From Turritopsis dohrnii (taxonomy: Eukaryota > Cnidaria > Hydrozoa > Anthoathecata > Oceaniidae), in assembly GCA_027922465.2 (NCBI GenBank), contig BQMF02000099.1, forward strand, positions 930,001 to 994,000: a stretch of 64,000 nucleotides of DNA. Direction: 5' to 3'. Position 1 is the first letter of the stretch, and the number at the start of each line of letters is the position of its first letter. The translations under genes and the position numbers were made by a program. Shown piece by piece: positions 1 to 12,553 of the stretch. The notes under the pieces were generated by a model. The model had not been told where the DNA came from and searched no databases. It saw only the letters and a program-made list of their open reading frames with translations.

Positions 1-936
1 CCTTCCTCCTCAAGCAATGTTGGTTGTGAAGAGAATGTCGTTTTTCTCATGAAAGCTTCGCGCGTTTTTCATAGATAATGATTAAAAATAAAATAAATTT
101 CCGTCTCTCGATCATCTCTATAATTTAATTACAGGATTCATTTTTTTCTGATCGGTCACTTCCAAATTATCTCCATCATCTCCACGTTTGCTTTTGTTAT
201 TAACTTCAAATTCAGTTATTTCATTAGCTGTTGGCAATTCTTAATCAACGATGCCTTCATTGTACGTGGGCAGGATAGGAGGTGGCACTGAAACACCATG
301 ATGGCGCCACATATACGCAGATAAAAAAATCAAAAAGTCAAATTAGAATAATGCTTAGAAAAACATCTTTGTCTTTCTCATAACCAGGATGAAAAATCGG
401 ATTTGATGGATTTATAACCAGTTGGCGGGTTTGGTGGTGGGGACTATAACCGAGATTTTACAGTGTGTAACTAAGCAACAGAGCTAAGATTAAGGAGAAT
501 GAGCTTGTTTATCCCAGTTGATCATATCTTGCTCTCGTTCCGAGATGATGCAATTTACTATAATACATGTTTCTTTGTAGCAACGATGGAGAGATGTTTA
601 CTTTCTTGTTTGGCTGCTGGTCAAATATACCTACTGATACATACGGTATAAACATACAGAAATTCTTAATGTATCTCATGATTAGTATAATCAGCTTTAT
701 AAATATCGATAGTTCGTATGTATTTCAGGTCTGTTGGTATCAAAAGAATATCATTTACTTGTCATATACACACCAGTGTCAACATGCTAACATTAGCAGT
801 TAGTTTTGCGGTGAGCTTTGTCCTTTGACCATTCCTTACATTTGCTTTGTTTATTATCTCTAGTTTATCACTTCTTTTAGATCTTCGCTGTTTTCACAGC
901 AGAATCCCAACAAACAGGTATGTGTTTGTCCTAAAG
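1..936. other. No gene recognised upstream of the antistasin-like gene
   Basis: AT-rich sequence with no convincing coding segment. Short open frames near 567-803 and 847-936 have no recognisable domain. A 5' exon of the following antistasin-like gene could lie here, because the first cysteine module is preceded by a good acceptor (pyrimidine-rich tract ending in AG at about 973-974). Confidence 0.4.
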
Positions 937-1952
937 ATGTTTTTCTTTTTCATCTTTCTTTGTTTTTCATCAGGTTCCGAAACTTCGTTCATAGATTTGA
1001 CCAAACAATGTAGAATGTGGTGTCCCAATGGATTTGAGAGTGGCAAAATTTGCGCATGTAAAAGTATGTACTTTTCTCTACTGAACTTGGCGTAGTCCTG
1101 AATACACATAACGTCTGTATCAAATTTTATCGTTTTATGTAGAGTGCAGTCCAGTGACTTGTGAAATATTCTGTGAAAATGGATTTCGGACAGATCAGAA
1201 TGGTTGTCCGCGTTGCGAATGCAACCAAGGTAGAAATCACAATGCAGAATCACTTAAACTTCTGGTTAACCGTTAACCATTAAACAAGATGTTTGAGCGT
1301 AGATCTAACAGAAGAGTTTGACTTTGTCTCGTTCAGAATGTCCCAAAACTCAATGTCGAATGCTCTGCGAGTATGGATTTAAAAAGGACGAAAATGGGTG
1401 CACGAAGTGCGAGTGCAGTAAGTTTGATCTGAACAATTCTCGAGCAATAGCAACCAAGCTTGTTCTAAGCCTAGATTTTCTCAGAGATTCAAATTGGATT
1501 TTAGATTGCAATCCATTTCAATGTTGGATGAACTGTCCAAATGGTTTTGAAAAAAATTCCCGTGGGTGCCCATACTGCAAATGTCACAGTAAGTCACTGT
1601 TCAATATTTGTTATGATGTAGATAATATAATCTTAAGTCATTTAAAACATGATCATCGTTTGCACTCCCTTTACGTTTCGCGTAACCAGGGATATGTTAA
1701 AGCGCTTTAACATATCCCTGGCGTAACTGATTCCATTTTTCAGAATGTGCGCCAGTTTGTAAGATGTATTGTGAAAAAGGTTTTGTGAAAGATGAGTATG
1801 GATGCGCAAAATGCGAATGCCAATGTAAGATTGATTAACATACTACATAGATACATACTACGACTAGGTTCAAAGCTTTTTACATATCCCTGTTTGAATT
1901 AACTGTGTTTGCCACGTTTCCTAAAGTGTTAGTTTGACGTCCTTATTATAGA
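937..1952 (+). CDS. Secreted antistasin-like protein, five cysteine-rich modules
   Basis: Five modules of the pattern C-x3/4-C-x3-C-x2-G-F-x5-8-C-x2-C-x-C, typical of antistasin-type repeats (small disulfide-rich domains of extracellular protease inhibitors). They lie in exons 937..1063 (first module), 1143..1229, 1337..1417, 1505..1588 and 1744..1824. The four internal exons are 87, 81, 84 and 81 nt, all phase 1-1, so each is a shuffling-competent cassette. Module 1 is shortened between its third and fourth cysteines. The ATG at 937 gives a phenylalanine-rich hydrophobic leader that could be a signal peptide. The same bases also look like an intron end, so the true first exon may be upstream. 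After 1824 a donor followed by an acceptor at 1949-1950 would create a stop split T|AA; reading through instead stops at 1838. Protease inhibition is inferred from the fold only; the target is unknown. Confidence 0.75.
1686..1721. repeat. Perfect 36-bp palindrome
   Basis: Two 18-bp arms meet at AGCGCT with no spacer or mismatch. It lies in the last internal intron of the antistasin-like gene. Confidence 0.95.
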
Positions 1953-3061
1953 AGAGGATACCATGAAACAAGACTGGATGTGAATGGTGGAAAATATCTA
2001 TTGTTTCTTTAGCTTAAAAGAAGAAGCAGTCTGGAAGGAAGAATTTCTTTAATTGAAGAAAATTTACAAAATTACACTATAACTTTCTTTCCCTCATATA
2101 CTCTTCATTAGAAATTAGGTGGCATCACTGTCAATACTTTCGTAAACAGGGAAAATTGGTTCTCATGAAGGAAGGAATTCGAACAAATAGGGCGATGTTT
2201 TCGCATAGATTGTTGATAAGACATCGTACTATCATTCATTAGTATTCTTCAAATAAGCAGGAAAATTTCAGTCAGTTACGACAGCAAATCATCGCCATTT
2301 TTGTTTATCTTATATGCACGATCTTCCTCGCACTTGTATAGTACTGACCCGAAATAATCTTAAATATCATTGACGACGACGACCACGACTACTCATTCCA
2401 ATAGTCAGCTGGCTGCTTAACTAAAGTCTGTTCAAAAAATATGTGGACTAATTTCAGTTACTATGTGGAAACCAGATTTAGCAAATTACATCAATTCCCT
2501 TGAGCCTGGTTTTTATATAAAAGCTGAAATCAGTCCACATATTTTTTGAACAGACTTTAAAACCGCTGACTAATTACAGATTAGACAGGATAGAACACAA
2601 AAAAGCACAAATTTCGGATCAATTTTTTGATGAATTCTAAAACATACAACTAACGCGGACATAATTTGGACAGTGTGGAAAGCTTCGACCGACAGACAGA
2701 ACAACAGGTCAAAACAATAAAAAATTCCCCTTATTCATTTACTAGCAAAATAAATCCGATTTTTCTTATAATCATACGTATTGTGATCGGGCTTATTTAG
2801 TCTCTCCACAGGCCCTCAACAATTTTATAAAGACACTAACTGGTAAAAAGCTAATAATTTAAACAATTATCCTATAATATTCTTACAAACAAAAAAATTA
2901 TATTAGATTAGCAAATAATGAATATTTTCATATGAAATAATGAAAATAAAATCTAAAGTTACATAAAGTCACCCTTGATAAGTTATAAATCCGATGAAAA
3001 TGACTTCATTCATCCCATGGCAATAATCCCTCATTTTTGTTCGGCTATTACGTCACAACTT
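1953..3061. other. Intergenic, contains one inverted-repeat insertion
   Basis: No coding segment recognised between the antistasin-like gene (+) and the 3' end of ACP6 (-). It contains the element at 2423-2562 inside a copy of another repeat. Confidence 0.5.
2423..2562. mobile_element. MITE with about 35-bp terminal inverted repeats
   Basis: The left arm (TAAAGTCTGTTCAAAAAATA...) and right arm (...TATTTTTTGAACAGACTTTA) are near-perfect inverses spanning about 35 bp. The element interrupts a repeat that is present uninterrupted at about 10844-10897 in inverse orientation. Confidence 0.85.
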
Positions 3062-6000
3062 TTAAAACTCATACTTGGCATTTTGAATTTGATCACAGAC
3101 ACGATCATATTCTTTTTCTCGATATTGATCAACAAGTTGCAGAAATCTAAAAAGTACTATCAGTGTCAAACGCGGCAGAAGGAAGTTTTCCGCGTTTTTC
3201 CGCATCAGAAGGCTTACAGAGAACTTCTAACGGTGAAAGACCGTTCCCATAGTTCAGTTATCACCCAAACAACAACCATAATTCAATGCGACAAAATAAT
3301 TTCAAAATGCCTCACATATACAGTGTGTATCAAAAAATTGGAAACAAGAAATATTACCGCAGTTTTCAAAGTAGATATCCAATATAAATTTTAAATGAGT
3401 TTTTCCAAACTTATTTTTTCGGTTTTCTCTTCTTCTTCTTTTCCATTTTTGAAAAAAAAATACATCATGAGAAAGACAAAAAAGATGAGGATTCCATTTG
3501 ATATAAAACTTATAAGAATGTTTACTTTAAAAACTGAGGTAACATTTTTGGTTTCCAATTTTTTGATACACACTGTATTCTCACAGCTATTTAGAATAGT
3601 GCTTAAAGTAATCCCGAAACAAGTAATTATCGCATTGCATTGCGGTAGTTGTAGCAAAGCACCATGCCCGTCTGGTCCGTATTTTAGATAAATACTTCTT
3701 TTCAAAAAAGCCAGACCATATGGAGTTTACATTCTATCATGGTAGGGCAAAAAACAAAGTGATGTTGGGAAGTTTTTGACGAGTTTTATTTAAATCGATT
3801 AAAAAGATAGCGGGAGAGGGTTGAGAATGTATAACAGGAAAACGAGAAAACATAATGACTATTGAAACATGGCACTTACTTTTCTACAGGATAAAACTCC
3901 GATCTGTTAGTACCTTGTTTTAATATCATAGGTTTGCCATTATATAAAATGCGTATGAACCTCTTATTTTCCTTAAGAAAAAGAACATGTTTTAGACAAA
4001 TAAAATCAAACGATCCGTTGAACAAATGGCCAACGAATACTTGCTTATACTACACAGCGAGCAAAATCGTCTGCAATGAAGAGCATTTTTATTGAAATAG
4101 TGTGCATATTTCTTTAAAAATGCACTCCATCACAGTGATTTTTCAGTTGCCGACTGAAAATGACACAACACCTGATCTTTGTAGAGCTCTAGTGCAATAT
4201 TTGACGAAACATCAGGCCATATCTCATCCCACAATCCAAAAACCATTAACAACGACATAATGGTAGTATCGTGAGCAGAGTACAAAATCAATTTGGTTCT
4301 AAAAAAACGAGATGGTTACTTCAATTTTCCTGTACTTTGGAGAAAGAGCTTGCTGATAAACCCAAATAGTGTTTATTACTTGGTCTCGTCTTCAATTACT
4401 TCACATAATGTGTTCAAAAAACCTCCAATCGCCACATTCAACCTTTCATTACTGAAAAAAAAAGGATCAAGGCTCCTCAGTTTTTAGGACTTTTATAAGT
4501 ATCAGTAAGGTCGAACAGAAGGCTTTTGTGGGTTGTATTTTCTTTAAACCTCAAGCTATTTTGAAGAAAATAATAGAATGACATTCTTTCAAGGTTAAGC
4601 ACCCTCTTTTCGAAGGAGTTTAATTGACAGTACTATAGTGTGATGAATTACAAATATTATTTCTATTATTTATGAAAGGCAGGTTCTTTCGATGAATGAA
4701 AAAGTTCTGAATCTAGTGATAAAACTGAAACACATTCCATAGTTATCCAATGGGCAAAATCGACAAGAAGTCACTACGATGAAGAGAATTTTTATTGAAA
4801 TAGTATGTATATTTCTATAGAAATGCACTCCTTTGTAGTGCTTTTTCCACCAATTTCCAACTGGGTACTACTACCTATCGCTGTTTTCAAAATGACTGAA
4901 TGATTCAGTTACATACTTTTTCCCACCAACAACAAAAGCTTGTAATTGTGATGCTCGTCTTTGAATCAATTCCTCTTTTTCCAACAAGAAGCGAGGAACA
5001 AACAACTCATGAAGCTAAAAAATCAAAGACCGGTTAAGATACTCGATGAAAATACAAAGACCGGTTAAGATACTCAATGAAAATGCAAAGACCGGTTAAG
5101 ATACTCGATGAAAATACAAAGACCGGTTAAGATCCAGTTTTTACGCTTGCTTCTAATAAAGTTACATACTTATTAATTACACGCAACATTTTTAGACAAT
5201 CATCGACAAAGAACATTTCCCAGTGAGCATATTAAAGATCACTGTGAAAGAGTGCATTTCTATGGAAATATAAATATTATTTCACTAAAAATGCTCTTCA
5301 TCGCAGTGACTTTTGGAATATTTTGCCCACTTGGATTCCTTTATTTTCAGTGCTTAATTTTTCGATGAAATACAAGAACAAAAACATTTCTGATGTTTCA
5401 AACCTTTCTACAATGTATAAAATCCCACAATGCTACAAAATGGATTGGTTTATCTTCATCAGTACTAAGCAATTTGTTCATCTCATCATGATCATCTTCA
5501 TGACCAGGGAATTCCCTAGCATTACGCCAACAAAAATTTGCCCAAGTTTTCAAGTTTTTGCAATTCCCCCAATTAGGATATATATCTTCTAATTGCAGTG
5601 GCTTTGTGACCATCATTACTGGAGCTATCAAAGATTTAAATAAGTTATGTAACTTCATAACAAAATCCATAGTGACAGGCATGCAAAAACAAAGCTATAC
5701 AATTCAAACTAACAACTTTTTAATTACCCTTGATATTTTCTTTCCCATATAATCCAGCAACCAAACACTTCGCTGATAAAATAGTTCGCCTAATGAATGA
5801 AGTTCTGATGCTAAAAAAAGAAAAAAGAAATATCCAAAAACATTATTTGAATTAAATATTAAATCACCCAATAAACTTGAAGAAAAATCAAAACCTTTCT
5901 TTACCTTATGTGAGGTTAGAGGTTATACTTTATATGTTTCTAGAACGTCTTCCATAAAACAACTTAAACTTATGAGGTAAATTTGAAACAATTAATAATG

Positions 6001-7030
6001 CAGTCTATAGTTAAATCATGTGATTAAACTCCACTAAACTCCCTTCAAAGAAAATCAAGGTGAGTGAATTTGAATTTTCTCATACATAAGTGTCGTCCAC
6101 TAAAGGAAGTTGATACTTGTTAAGGGCATTTTAGATTGTTTAGGTAAATTCGTTGAAAAATACTTCTTTTCCTTTCTATTTATTCTTTTCATGACAAATA
6201 TTCTTTACTATAAGCACTTTGTTTGAAAAACTAACAGTGACTAATCATGCTTACCAGAATCATACCTTCAATACTAAAGCTCTTGAAACTAAAACTAAAT
6301 TTGATATCTAGATATCTGTAATGTACAAAGGAGAACATACAGAAAGGATTAATAAAGACTTTCATTTTGAAATACCACAAAAACAGATAGAATAATTAAT
6401 AAAAATCAGAACAAAAAATATCTGGGGAACTTACTATACTTCACTTGAATCATAATTTCCAGAAAGCAAACCATGTTTTCGTATATACTGTTCTTTTAGC
6501 CATTCACCAACTTCATACATTCCTTTCTGACCAACTGTTGTCAACTGACCCGTTAAACATCCACCCTAAGTATAATAAATGAAAACAAAGCAAAATGTTT
6601 GAACTTGTTAAAACAGAATTCGCAAATTAAATTGTAGTTTATAATGGTATAAGTATTAACATTTTCTTACTGAAAGTGGCCCCTTTTTAATGTAAAACTG
6701 TTCAACTGGACTATCGTCTAAAACAGCATTTTTTCCATTTTCATATTGAACAATGTAATCAATATCAACTTCAGGAAGAGTGTTAAGCAGCTTATTCTGA
6801 TCCCAAGACACTTCTGCAACATTCGGAAGATCATTGAAATATGACAGGTTTATAGTTGGTGTTCTTGCTCCGTGTCGAAATATAAATTGGACACTTTCTA
6901 AATCAAGCTCATTTTCAGCAGCATTCAAAGCACAAAAATTATCAATTACAATTGATTTTATTGATGCAGAGTTGTAAGCAATACCAATAATTGGAATAGC
7001 ATATGAAAACTGTTTGATAATCTTAAACAT
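3062..7030 (-). CDS. ACP6: Lysophosphatidic acid phosphatase type 6 (histidine acid phosphatase), complete
   Basis: Nine exons on the minus strand: 7030..6671, 6565..6435, 5810..5728, 5624..5404, 5014..4917, 4451..4380, 4298..4172, 3971..3880, 3146..3062. They total 1269 nt (422 aa), close to the roughly 428 aa of vertebrate ACP6. All junctions are GT-AG and in phase. Seen: RHGARTP near residue 55 (the phosphohistidine loop), GQLTTVGQ near 125, the ACP6-type VYIRTSFIRR segment, an IYPN motif, and SAHDTT with the proton-donor HD. The region between RHG and GQLT matches ACP6 rather than prostatic or lysosomal acid phosphatases. Family role: hydrolyses lysophosphatidic acid and other phosphate monoesters, mainly in mitochondria; the N-terminus here is hydrophobic and could be a targeting peptide. 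Introns hold three copies of one MITE family, a Tc1-like MITE and a 31-bp tandem repeat. Both catalytic motifs are intact, so it looks functional. Confidence 0.93.
3321..3575. mobile_element. Tc1/mariner-type MITE in ACP6 intron 8
   Basis: Terminal inverted repeats of about 60 bp start CAGTGTGTATCAAAAAATTG and end with the inverse. The element is flanked by TA on both sides, as expected for Tc1/mariner insertion. No transposase is encoded. Confidence 0.85.
4058..4156. mobile_element. CCCAGTGGGCAAA-family MITE, copy 1
   Basis: About 100-bp copy of a dispersed element in ACP6 intron 7. Shared core: a GAAGAGCATTTTTATTGAAATAG segment, broken by a short variable stretch, then TGCACTCC. Ends are degraded. 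Confidence 0.8.
4747..4865. mobile_element. CCCAGTGGGCAAA-family MITE, copy 2
   Basis: Same orientation and core as copy 1; the left end reads CCAATGGGCAAAATCG. Lies in ACP6 intron 5. Confidence 0.85.
5024..5133. repeat. 31-bp tandem repeat, about 3.5 units
   Basis: The unit starts CAAAGACCGGTTAAGAT and recurs at 5024, 5055, 5086 and 5117, exactly 31 bp apart with only a few substitutions. It lies in ACP6 intron 4, directly beside the exon 5 acceptor. Confidence 0.95.
5219..5334. mobile_element. CCCAGTGGGCAAA-family MITE, copy 3 (inverse orientation)
   Basis: Both ends are visible: CCCAGTGAGCA on the left and TTTTGCCCACTTGG on the right. Lies in ACP6 intron 4. Confidence 0.85.
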
Positions 7031-8552
7031 TGTTTAGTATAAACAAATTCTTCAGCACCTGCAATAATAGAAAACATTTAGAATTAAATATTAAAAACAA
7101 AAACGATGTTTTTCTTTTTCAGTAACCAGAACCAGAGAAGCGAAAATAATTATTTCACAAACTGTTTTGTATGCCTTTATTAGCTTATCAAATACCTTTT
7201 AAAAGCAAAGTATATATGATAGCATTATCACTTAAAAGATTTTTGTTTTAATGACTGTAGTGGCACTTTTTAAGACTTAAAAATAATGAAATGGTTGATT
7301 ATTGGACATCGGTTATCTAAAGTTCACTTTACACTTTCAAACATACACTTTACAACAGAAGTTCTATTAACACGGATTAGTGCTTTCATTTACATTGATA
7401 TAGATCTTGATTACATACAATTAACCAGATATAAACTTTTGAATAGCATATTTAACTATCTAAATGTTGCTGAGTATATATCAATTATTAAGATTATCAC
7501 TGGAATGTTTTTAAAGCTTTCCTCCAGTAAAAATTAATTTATCCTAAAATGGCTCAAAAATGATTCAAGAAATAGAAGTTAACATTTATTTTAGTTAGTA
7601 ATACTGAATAATGAATAATGAACATTTTCTTTATTGTTAAATTCCATTAATGCGCTCAAAAGATCGCCATTTTTTGTTTTAAATTTCAAAATCCTAAGGG
7701 AAGCTCGTGACATCAGAGTGTAGATCGAAAGACCAGAGTGAGTATTTAAAAACACAGAAATACGAAATTTGTATTTCAATGTAAAAAACAATTCAATGGC
7801 TTTATCACAAAATAAAATATTTTTTTTACAATTGTAAGCTTGTCAAAAAATGGTAATGTTACAAAAGTTTCCACGCGCAATCTGAAATGATCATGATATA
7901 AAATAGAAACAACATAGATGTATTTAAAACATGGCTTCATGTGCAGTACCAGGTAGTTTGAATAACAAAAATAATGGTAGATAACATACTTTGGTCTCCG
8001 AAAAGAAAAGTGCACTACAGACACATGGATTAACGACTTAGAAGGGCTGATACTCTTCCTAAACACGTCTTGTGATTTTTTTTTTGTACATTTGAACAAG
8101 TGCGACAAGCACGAAACTGAGAGTTATGTACTTTGCTTTTAACTTTTAGTTTTGAAATTTATTCATATTACGTAGCTCTATTCACCAATATTGAGCACTT
8201 TTGTCATCGTTGTTCATGAATTTTGATATTGATATTGATATTTTGATATAAAGTTATTTTTAACTGTAGATATTCATTCATCCATTTAAGATTAGAGAGA
8301 GTTTATATATATATATTTGAGTTTATATTTATATTTTTCTCACATATTAATTTACCTGATATTTGAAAGTATGATTTTTAGGTGGGAATTTTAAAGGTGC
8401 CATATTTCAGGTGGGGCCCTTTATTGGAGGTGGGACCTATTCAGTTGGAATTGAGGTGGGGGATTTTACTTAAGGGGGGACTTGATTTTTAAGGTGGGAC
8501 CTGAAACCCCTCTGCATACTATGACTGTTGAGGTGAAAAGCGATTTCAATCA
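7031..8552. other. Intergenic upstream of ACP6
   Basis: Presumed ACP6 promoter side followed by AT-rich sequence. A GATATT run (about 8222-8250), a short TA run (8306-8318) and a G-rich patch with recurring GGTGGG (8382-8505) are visible. No gene recognised. Confidence 0.45.
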
Positions 8553-9718
8553 CATACTTTAATCGGATTAATATTTGCGAGAATAATTTTCGCGAGTTGA
8601 AAAGTTCGCGAAATTTTTCAGATTTATTTTTGCGAATAGGCACTTTGAAAAATTTTGTGTGGATTAATTTTTGCGATGCTTGTTTCAAAAAATATCTGTG
8701 GATTTATTTTCGCAGTCAAAAGGTTTATGATTGAAAAAATAGACTCTTCAGGTAAAAGTTATGGTACCCTTTTATTTCATCAACTGTTGTGTAACGCATT
8801 AACATTTGTGCTCACCTCCAATGTTGAATCGTCACCCATGTTGGGTCGACATCACTAACAATCCATCATCTGTGAAGAGGCTTGAGAGTTGACAAATGTA
8901 AATTGACATCTTCCAACGCTTTCCCCCACTCCAATCGCTGGGGTCGGAATACCTCTTGGCTCTATACTTAGTGACAATTTGAAAATGGAGTATGAGCCGA
9001 AAGAAAAGAAATGCCCTAAGAATGTCATAACCAAAAAAAAATGGAGCCTAAATCCATGGACATAAGAAAAATGATTTTTGAAGGTGCCTTCCCAAATGAA
9101 AAAACAAGAAGAAAATGTCATTATTTTAGATTACCTTATTGGTATAAAATTTGGCGTGCATAAATTTTAGTGCTTTTTCGCGCAAAATTCCAAAAATGTG
9201 CCAAATTTTATACCATTATTACGCGCAAATGGTATGTGAGCCAAAATAAGTACGCACGAAATTGCGATTTTCTCAGAGTTGAAAAAAATATTTACAAAAG
9301 TGATGATAAACGAAGATGATAGAAACATTTTTGACCTTTTTGAATAAGTAGTATAATTTAGTTGTTCATTTTGACTTTGCTAATATCAAGAAAGAGTTGG
9401 TATAATGCTAACAAAAATTCTAACTTTCTCGCCATGCGCCAAAATTTATACCGTTATTACGCGCAAATGGTATGTGCGCCAAAATTAGTACGCGCGAAAT
9501 CGCGATGAAAGTAGGGTGCGGCAAAATTAGTACGCGCCAAATTTTATACCAATAAGGTAGATTAGATTTAATTTAGTGATGTAACACTTTTCTTAAGGGA
9601 AAACATTGACTTGTGTTATACACCATATTTTTGCCATACAAACTTTCGTGAAAAAGGAAAAAATTCGCGAAATTGTGAAAATTAATCTCGCAAAGATTAA
9701 TCCGATAAAAGTAGTATG
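8553..9718. mobile_element. 1.17-kb TIR element with another element nested inside
   Basis: The ends CATACTTTAATCGGATTAAT and its inverse (at 9718) continue into TTTGCGAGA and TTCGCGAA motifs for about 60 bp. No transposase seen. A second TIR element occupies 9132-9560 and must have arrived later. Confidence 0.75.
9132..9560. mobile_element. Nested TIR element, CTACCTTATTGGTATAAAAT ends
   Basis: TIRs of about 35 bp. Inside, a segment containing ACGCGCAAATGGTATGTG occurs twice in direct orientation (about 9190-9275 and 9432-9505). Confidence 0.8.
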
Positions 9719-10453
9719 AACAGCTATAAAGATTATTCTAGGTCATTATTCTGAGGGAATTTCCTTCCTTTTAAGGAAAATTAAATTGCCTAGAAATTAA
9801 CTTCCTGGCTCTATTCCTTCAGTATTTCCTTATGCATCTAGTGATGGCCTCAAGATCAAGATCAGCGCTATGGAAACTAACCATACACGTTTATCGCAGT
9901 CAAAAATTAAACAAACTTCTGCTTGTCCATTTCCTGGTTACATAATTATTTACAAAGGCCTTTTGTTCTTCCCTTCTTCTTATACATGTTCCTTTTCCTC
10001 TACTTCTTCTTTTTTAATATGAAATATTCATGCAAGGATCAAGTCATCGTTATGTTTACTTTCCCTGAATCCGACATATGCTCCATTTAGTGATGGAAAA
10101 ATATTTTTGAAGTATTTTTCATCTTGCAGGAAAGAATTACGCTTCTCATGTTAATGCCAATACGATCATGCACACAACAAGTAAATATTTGATAGGTTGT
10201 CGGATCGAATTTCTTGGTTCAAGCTATAGAAGACATACTTGTTTTAGAAAAGCGATTTTCTGGTTATTTTTGAGCAAGTAACACTTGCCCTAAGTAAGAA
10301 TATTTGATCATATCAAGATTGTTTTATGATTTTAATTACAATCTGGGAGTAATAAGGCTGTTAAATTACTACAGTTTTACTAACATACACAGTAAATAGC
10401 CTGGACTCTGAAACAGCGATCTACTCTTTAACGTCATATGCAGCAGTTACAAG
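9719..10453. other. Intergenic, no gene recognised
   Basis: AT-rich sequence without a convincing coding segment or clear repeat ends. Confidence 0.4.
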
Positions 10454-10833
10454 ACTACCTTAAGGGGATTTTTTTTGCATGGATTAATTTTTGCGACTTT
10501 TGCGAAATTTGGCCAAATTTGGAAAAAAAAATTCACACAAAACTTATAATTTGCTCATTTTTTGGCTCTGTGTACCTTTCGTATATCAACTATTTCCTTG
10601 TACTTATCAAGCACCCATTGGTTTTGCAATGTGGCAGGCATGGAAATGGTGAAATGCTGCTACTTCTAAGCTATTATAAAATACATGCATTGCACTTTGT
10701 TCACATTCACAAAAATAAATCCAAACATTTTCCTTGAGAAGCTCTGACTCGCAAAAATAAATTCACGCAAAACGCTCTCAAACCGTGGCTCGCAAAAATT
10801 AATCCACGAAAAAATAAATCCCCTTAAGGTAGT
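10454..10833. mobile_element. TIR element, ACTACCTTAAGGGGATTTAT ends
   Basis: About 380 bp with roughly 45-bp inverted ends that read into GGATTAATTTTTGCGA. The internal motifs resemble those of the 8553-9718 element. Non-coding. Confidence 0.85.
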
Positions 10834-12260
10834 TCGTTTTATCTATGATTATTAGTCAGCGGCTTTAGCCAGCTGACTATTGGAATAGGGTTTCGTCGTC
10901 TATAATTTTTATTAAATTTTTACTTCTTGTTTAGTAATATTCAAGTGAAAAGAAGAATGTGAATCATAAGATTAACAAATGCTGCTGACTTGCTGCTGTA
11001 ATCGGCTGCATTTTTTTGGTTATTTTGATTAACCAAAATTGTAAATTGACCGGAGGGAAGCTTTAAACATTACATCATTTATTATTTTGGACTAGCGTGT
11101 TAAGTATGTTAAGCATTGAAAGTGACATGACAAATTGCCAGCAACGGAAATGAATGAAAGCACATAATAAATATACAGTTAAGGTATATCGACAAGTCTT
11201 TTGCATTGTTGTTACACTGCAATTTGTTCACACAAGATTCCAGTTTAATTGGTTAAAAGATACTACTGATCATTCAAATTTCAGTTTGACTCTTAATTAT
11301 TGAGATAAAAACACTAGAAATTTGTGACAAATGCTTTATTACAAGTCATCCTAAATATTATGTGCTTTGATGCAAACATGAAAATATTTTTCTGTAGACC
11401 TCATCAGTTTCGATTTCTATTGCAATCTCGGCAATTACAAATTCCCCAAGTGAATTATTTCAATAGACGTCTACTAAAATGAAATGAAACCGTTCAGCAG
11501 CAAGTTGTAGCAACTTAAGGTCAAGAGTGGCTAGTTAAACGATTCAGATTACATTACCTTCCTGTGCATGAAAATATTTTTGAAAAGGATTTGTTTACAT
11601 CGAATCTGATGCACATGTTCATTTTTTCCCGATCGGTAAATCGGTAAACTACAGTAAACGGGTAAAATCGGTAAATCGGTAAAATTAGACAGATCTCACG
11701 TGTAATAAACATTACGCCGTGAAGCCTTTCACATGGCTTGTTCTTCAACGAAAATTAAAGAGACTTTCAAGCAAAATGCCTTTTCATATTGCTCCAATCG
11801 ATCCTATTCTTTGTTGGGAAGAACATTTCATCCAGGTTGAATGCAACTTCTTTTAATTCGCTCTGACATTACCTTGACTTGTCATCATCTTGACTTGTTA
11901 CAAAAAAAAGGACTCCCCCACCAGTCTGGCGACGACGCATTGTTTACAATTCTTTTACTTAAGTTACTAATGATCAAGTTCGATTTCCTGCGAACATGTA
12001 TGCAAAAACCTCCACAGGCGCATTTGAACGCTCTTTTATAAGTGTATAAAAAGTTAAATGTTGTTTGATTTTTAGTTCATAATAGGTGACTTGGTAATTT
12101 TCTCAACCTCAACAACGCATAATGAATGAGGTTGCTTTTTATGATTACAAATTAACAAAGTTTCTTATTTTTAACCAGTTTAACTACTTCTCTCGTAAAA
12201 TAAATCAGGACTGGTCTAATTTCAACACTAAACTTAGGTAGTTAATGAAATGATAATACT
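10834..12260. other. Intergenic; uninterrupted copy of a dispersed repeat near 10844-10897
   Basis: Contains the sequence that is split by an insertion at 2423-2562 (AGTCAGCGG...CAGCTGACTATTGG). A GGTAAATCGGTAAA-like short repeat lies near 11634-11682. No gene recognised. Confidence 0.5.
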
Positions 12261-12553
12261 GTACCGTAAAAGCAGGGTGGCTTCGATCAATTTTGCCACT
12301 ATTTTAAAAGTAACTTCCGAAATACTAAACCATTACTTCTGAAACTTTGGAATCATTACATTACATATTTCTTCAAAATTTCACATTAACTAAACTTGTA
12401 ATTCCAGAGAAATAACCTGATCTTTCCAAGAAAACGACAATATCGATTATGGGGTGACTTCGATCAGCTTATGAGAAGCGCCAAATTGCATTTAACAATG
12501 TTTTTAAAGCGCCATTATTACAATATTAACTGACCACCATTTGCCATCCGCGG

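Noticed and set aside
3391..3705. Overlapping frames of about 100 codons on both strands
   Set aside because: They read through the inverted arms of the Tc1-like MITE at 3321-3575 and share its repeated translation.
4130..4172. ACP6 stop codon supplied by an inserted MITE
   Set aside because: Reading past exon 7 gives a TGA inside the MITE, but a donor at 4171-4170 joins in frame to exons 8 and 9, which encode the conserved ACP6 C-terminus.
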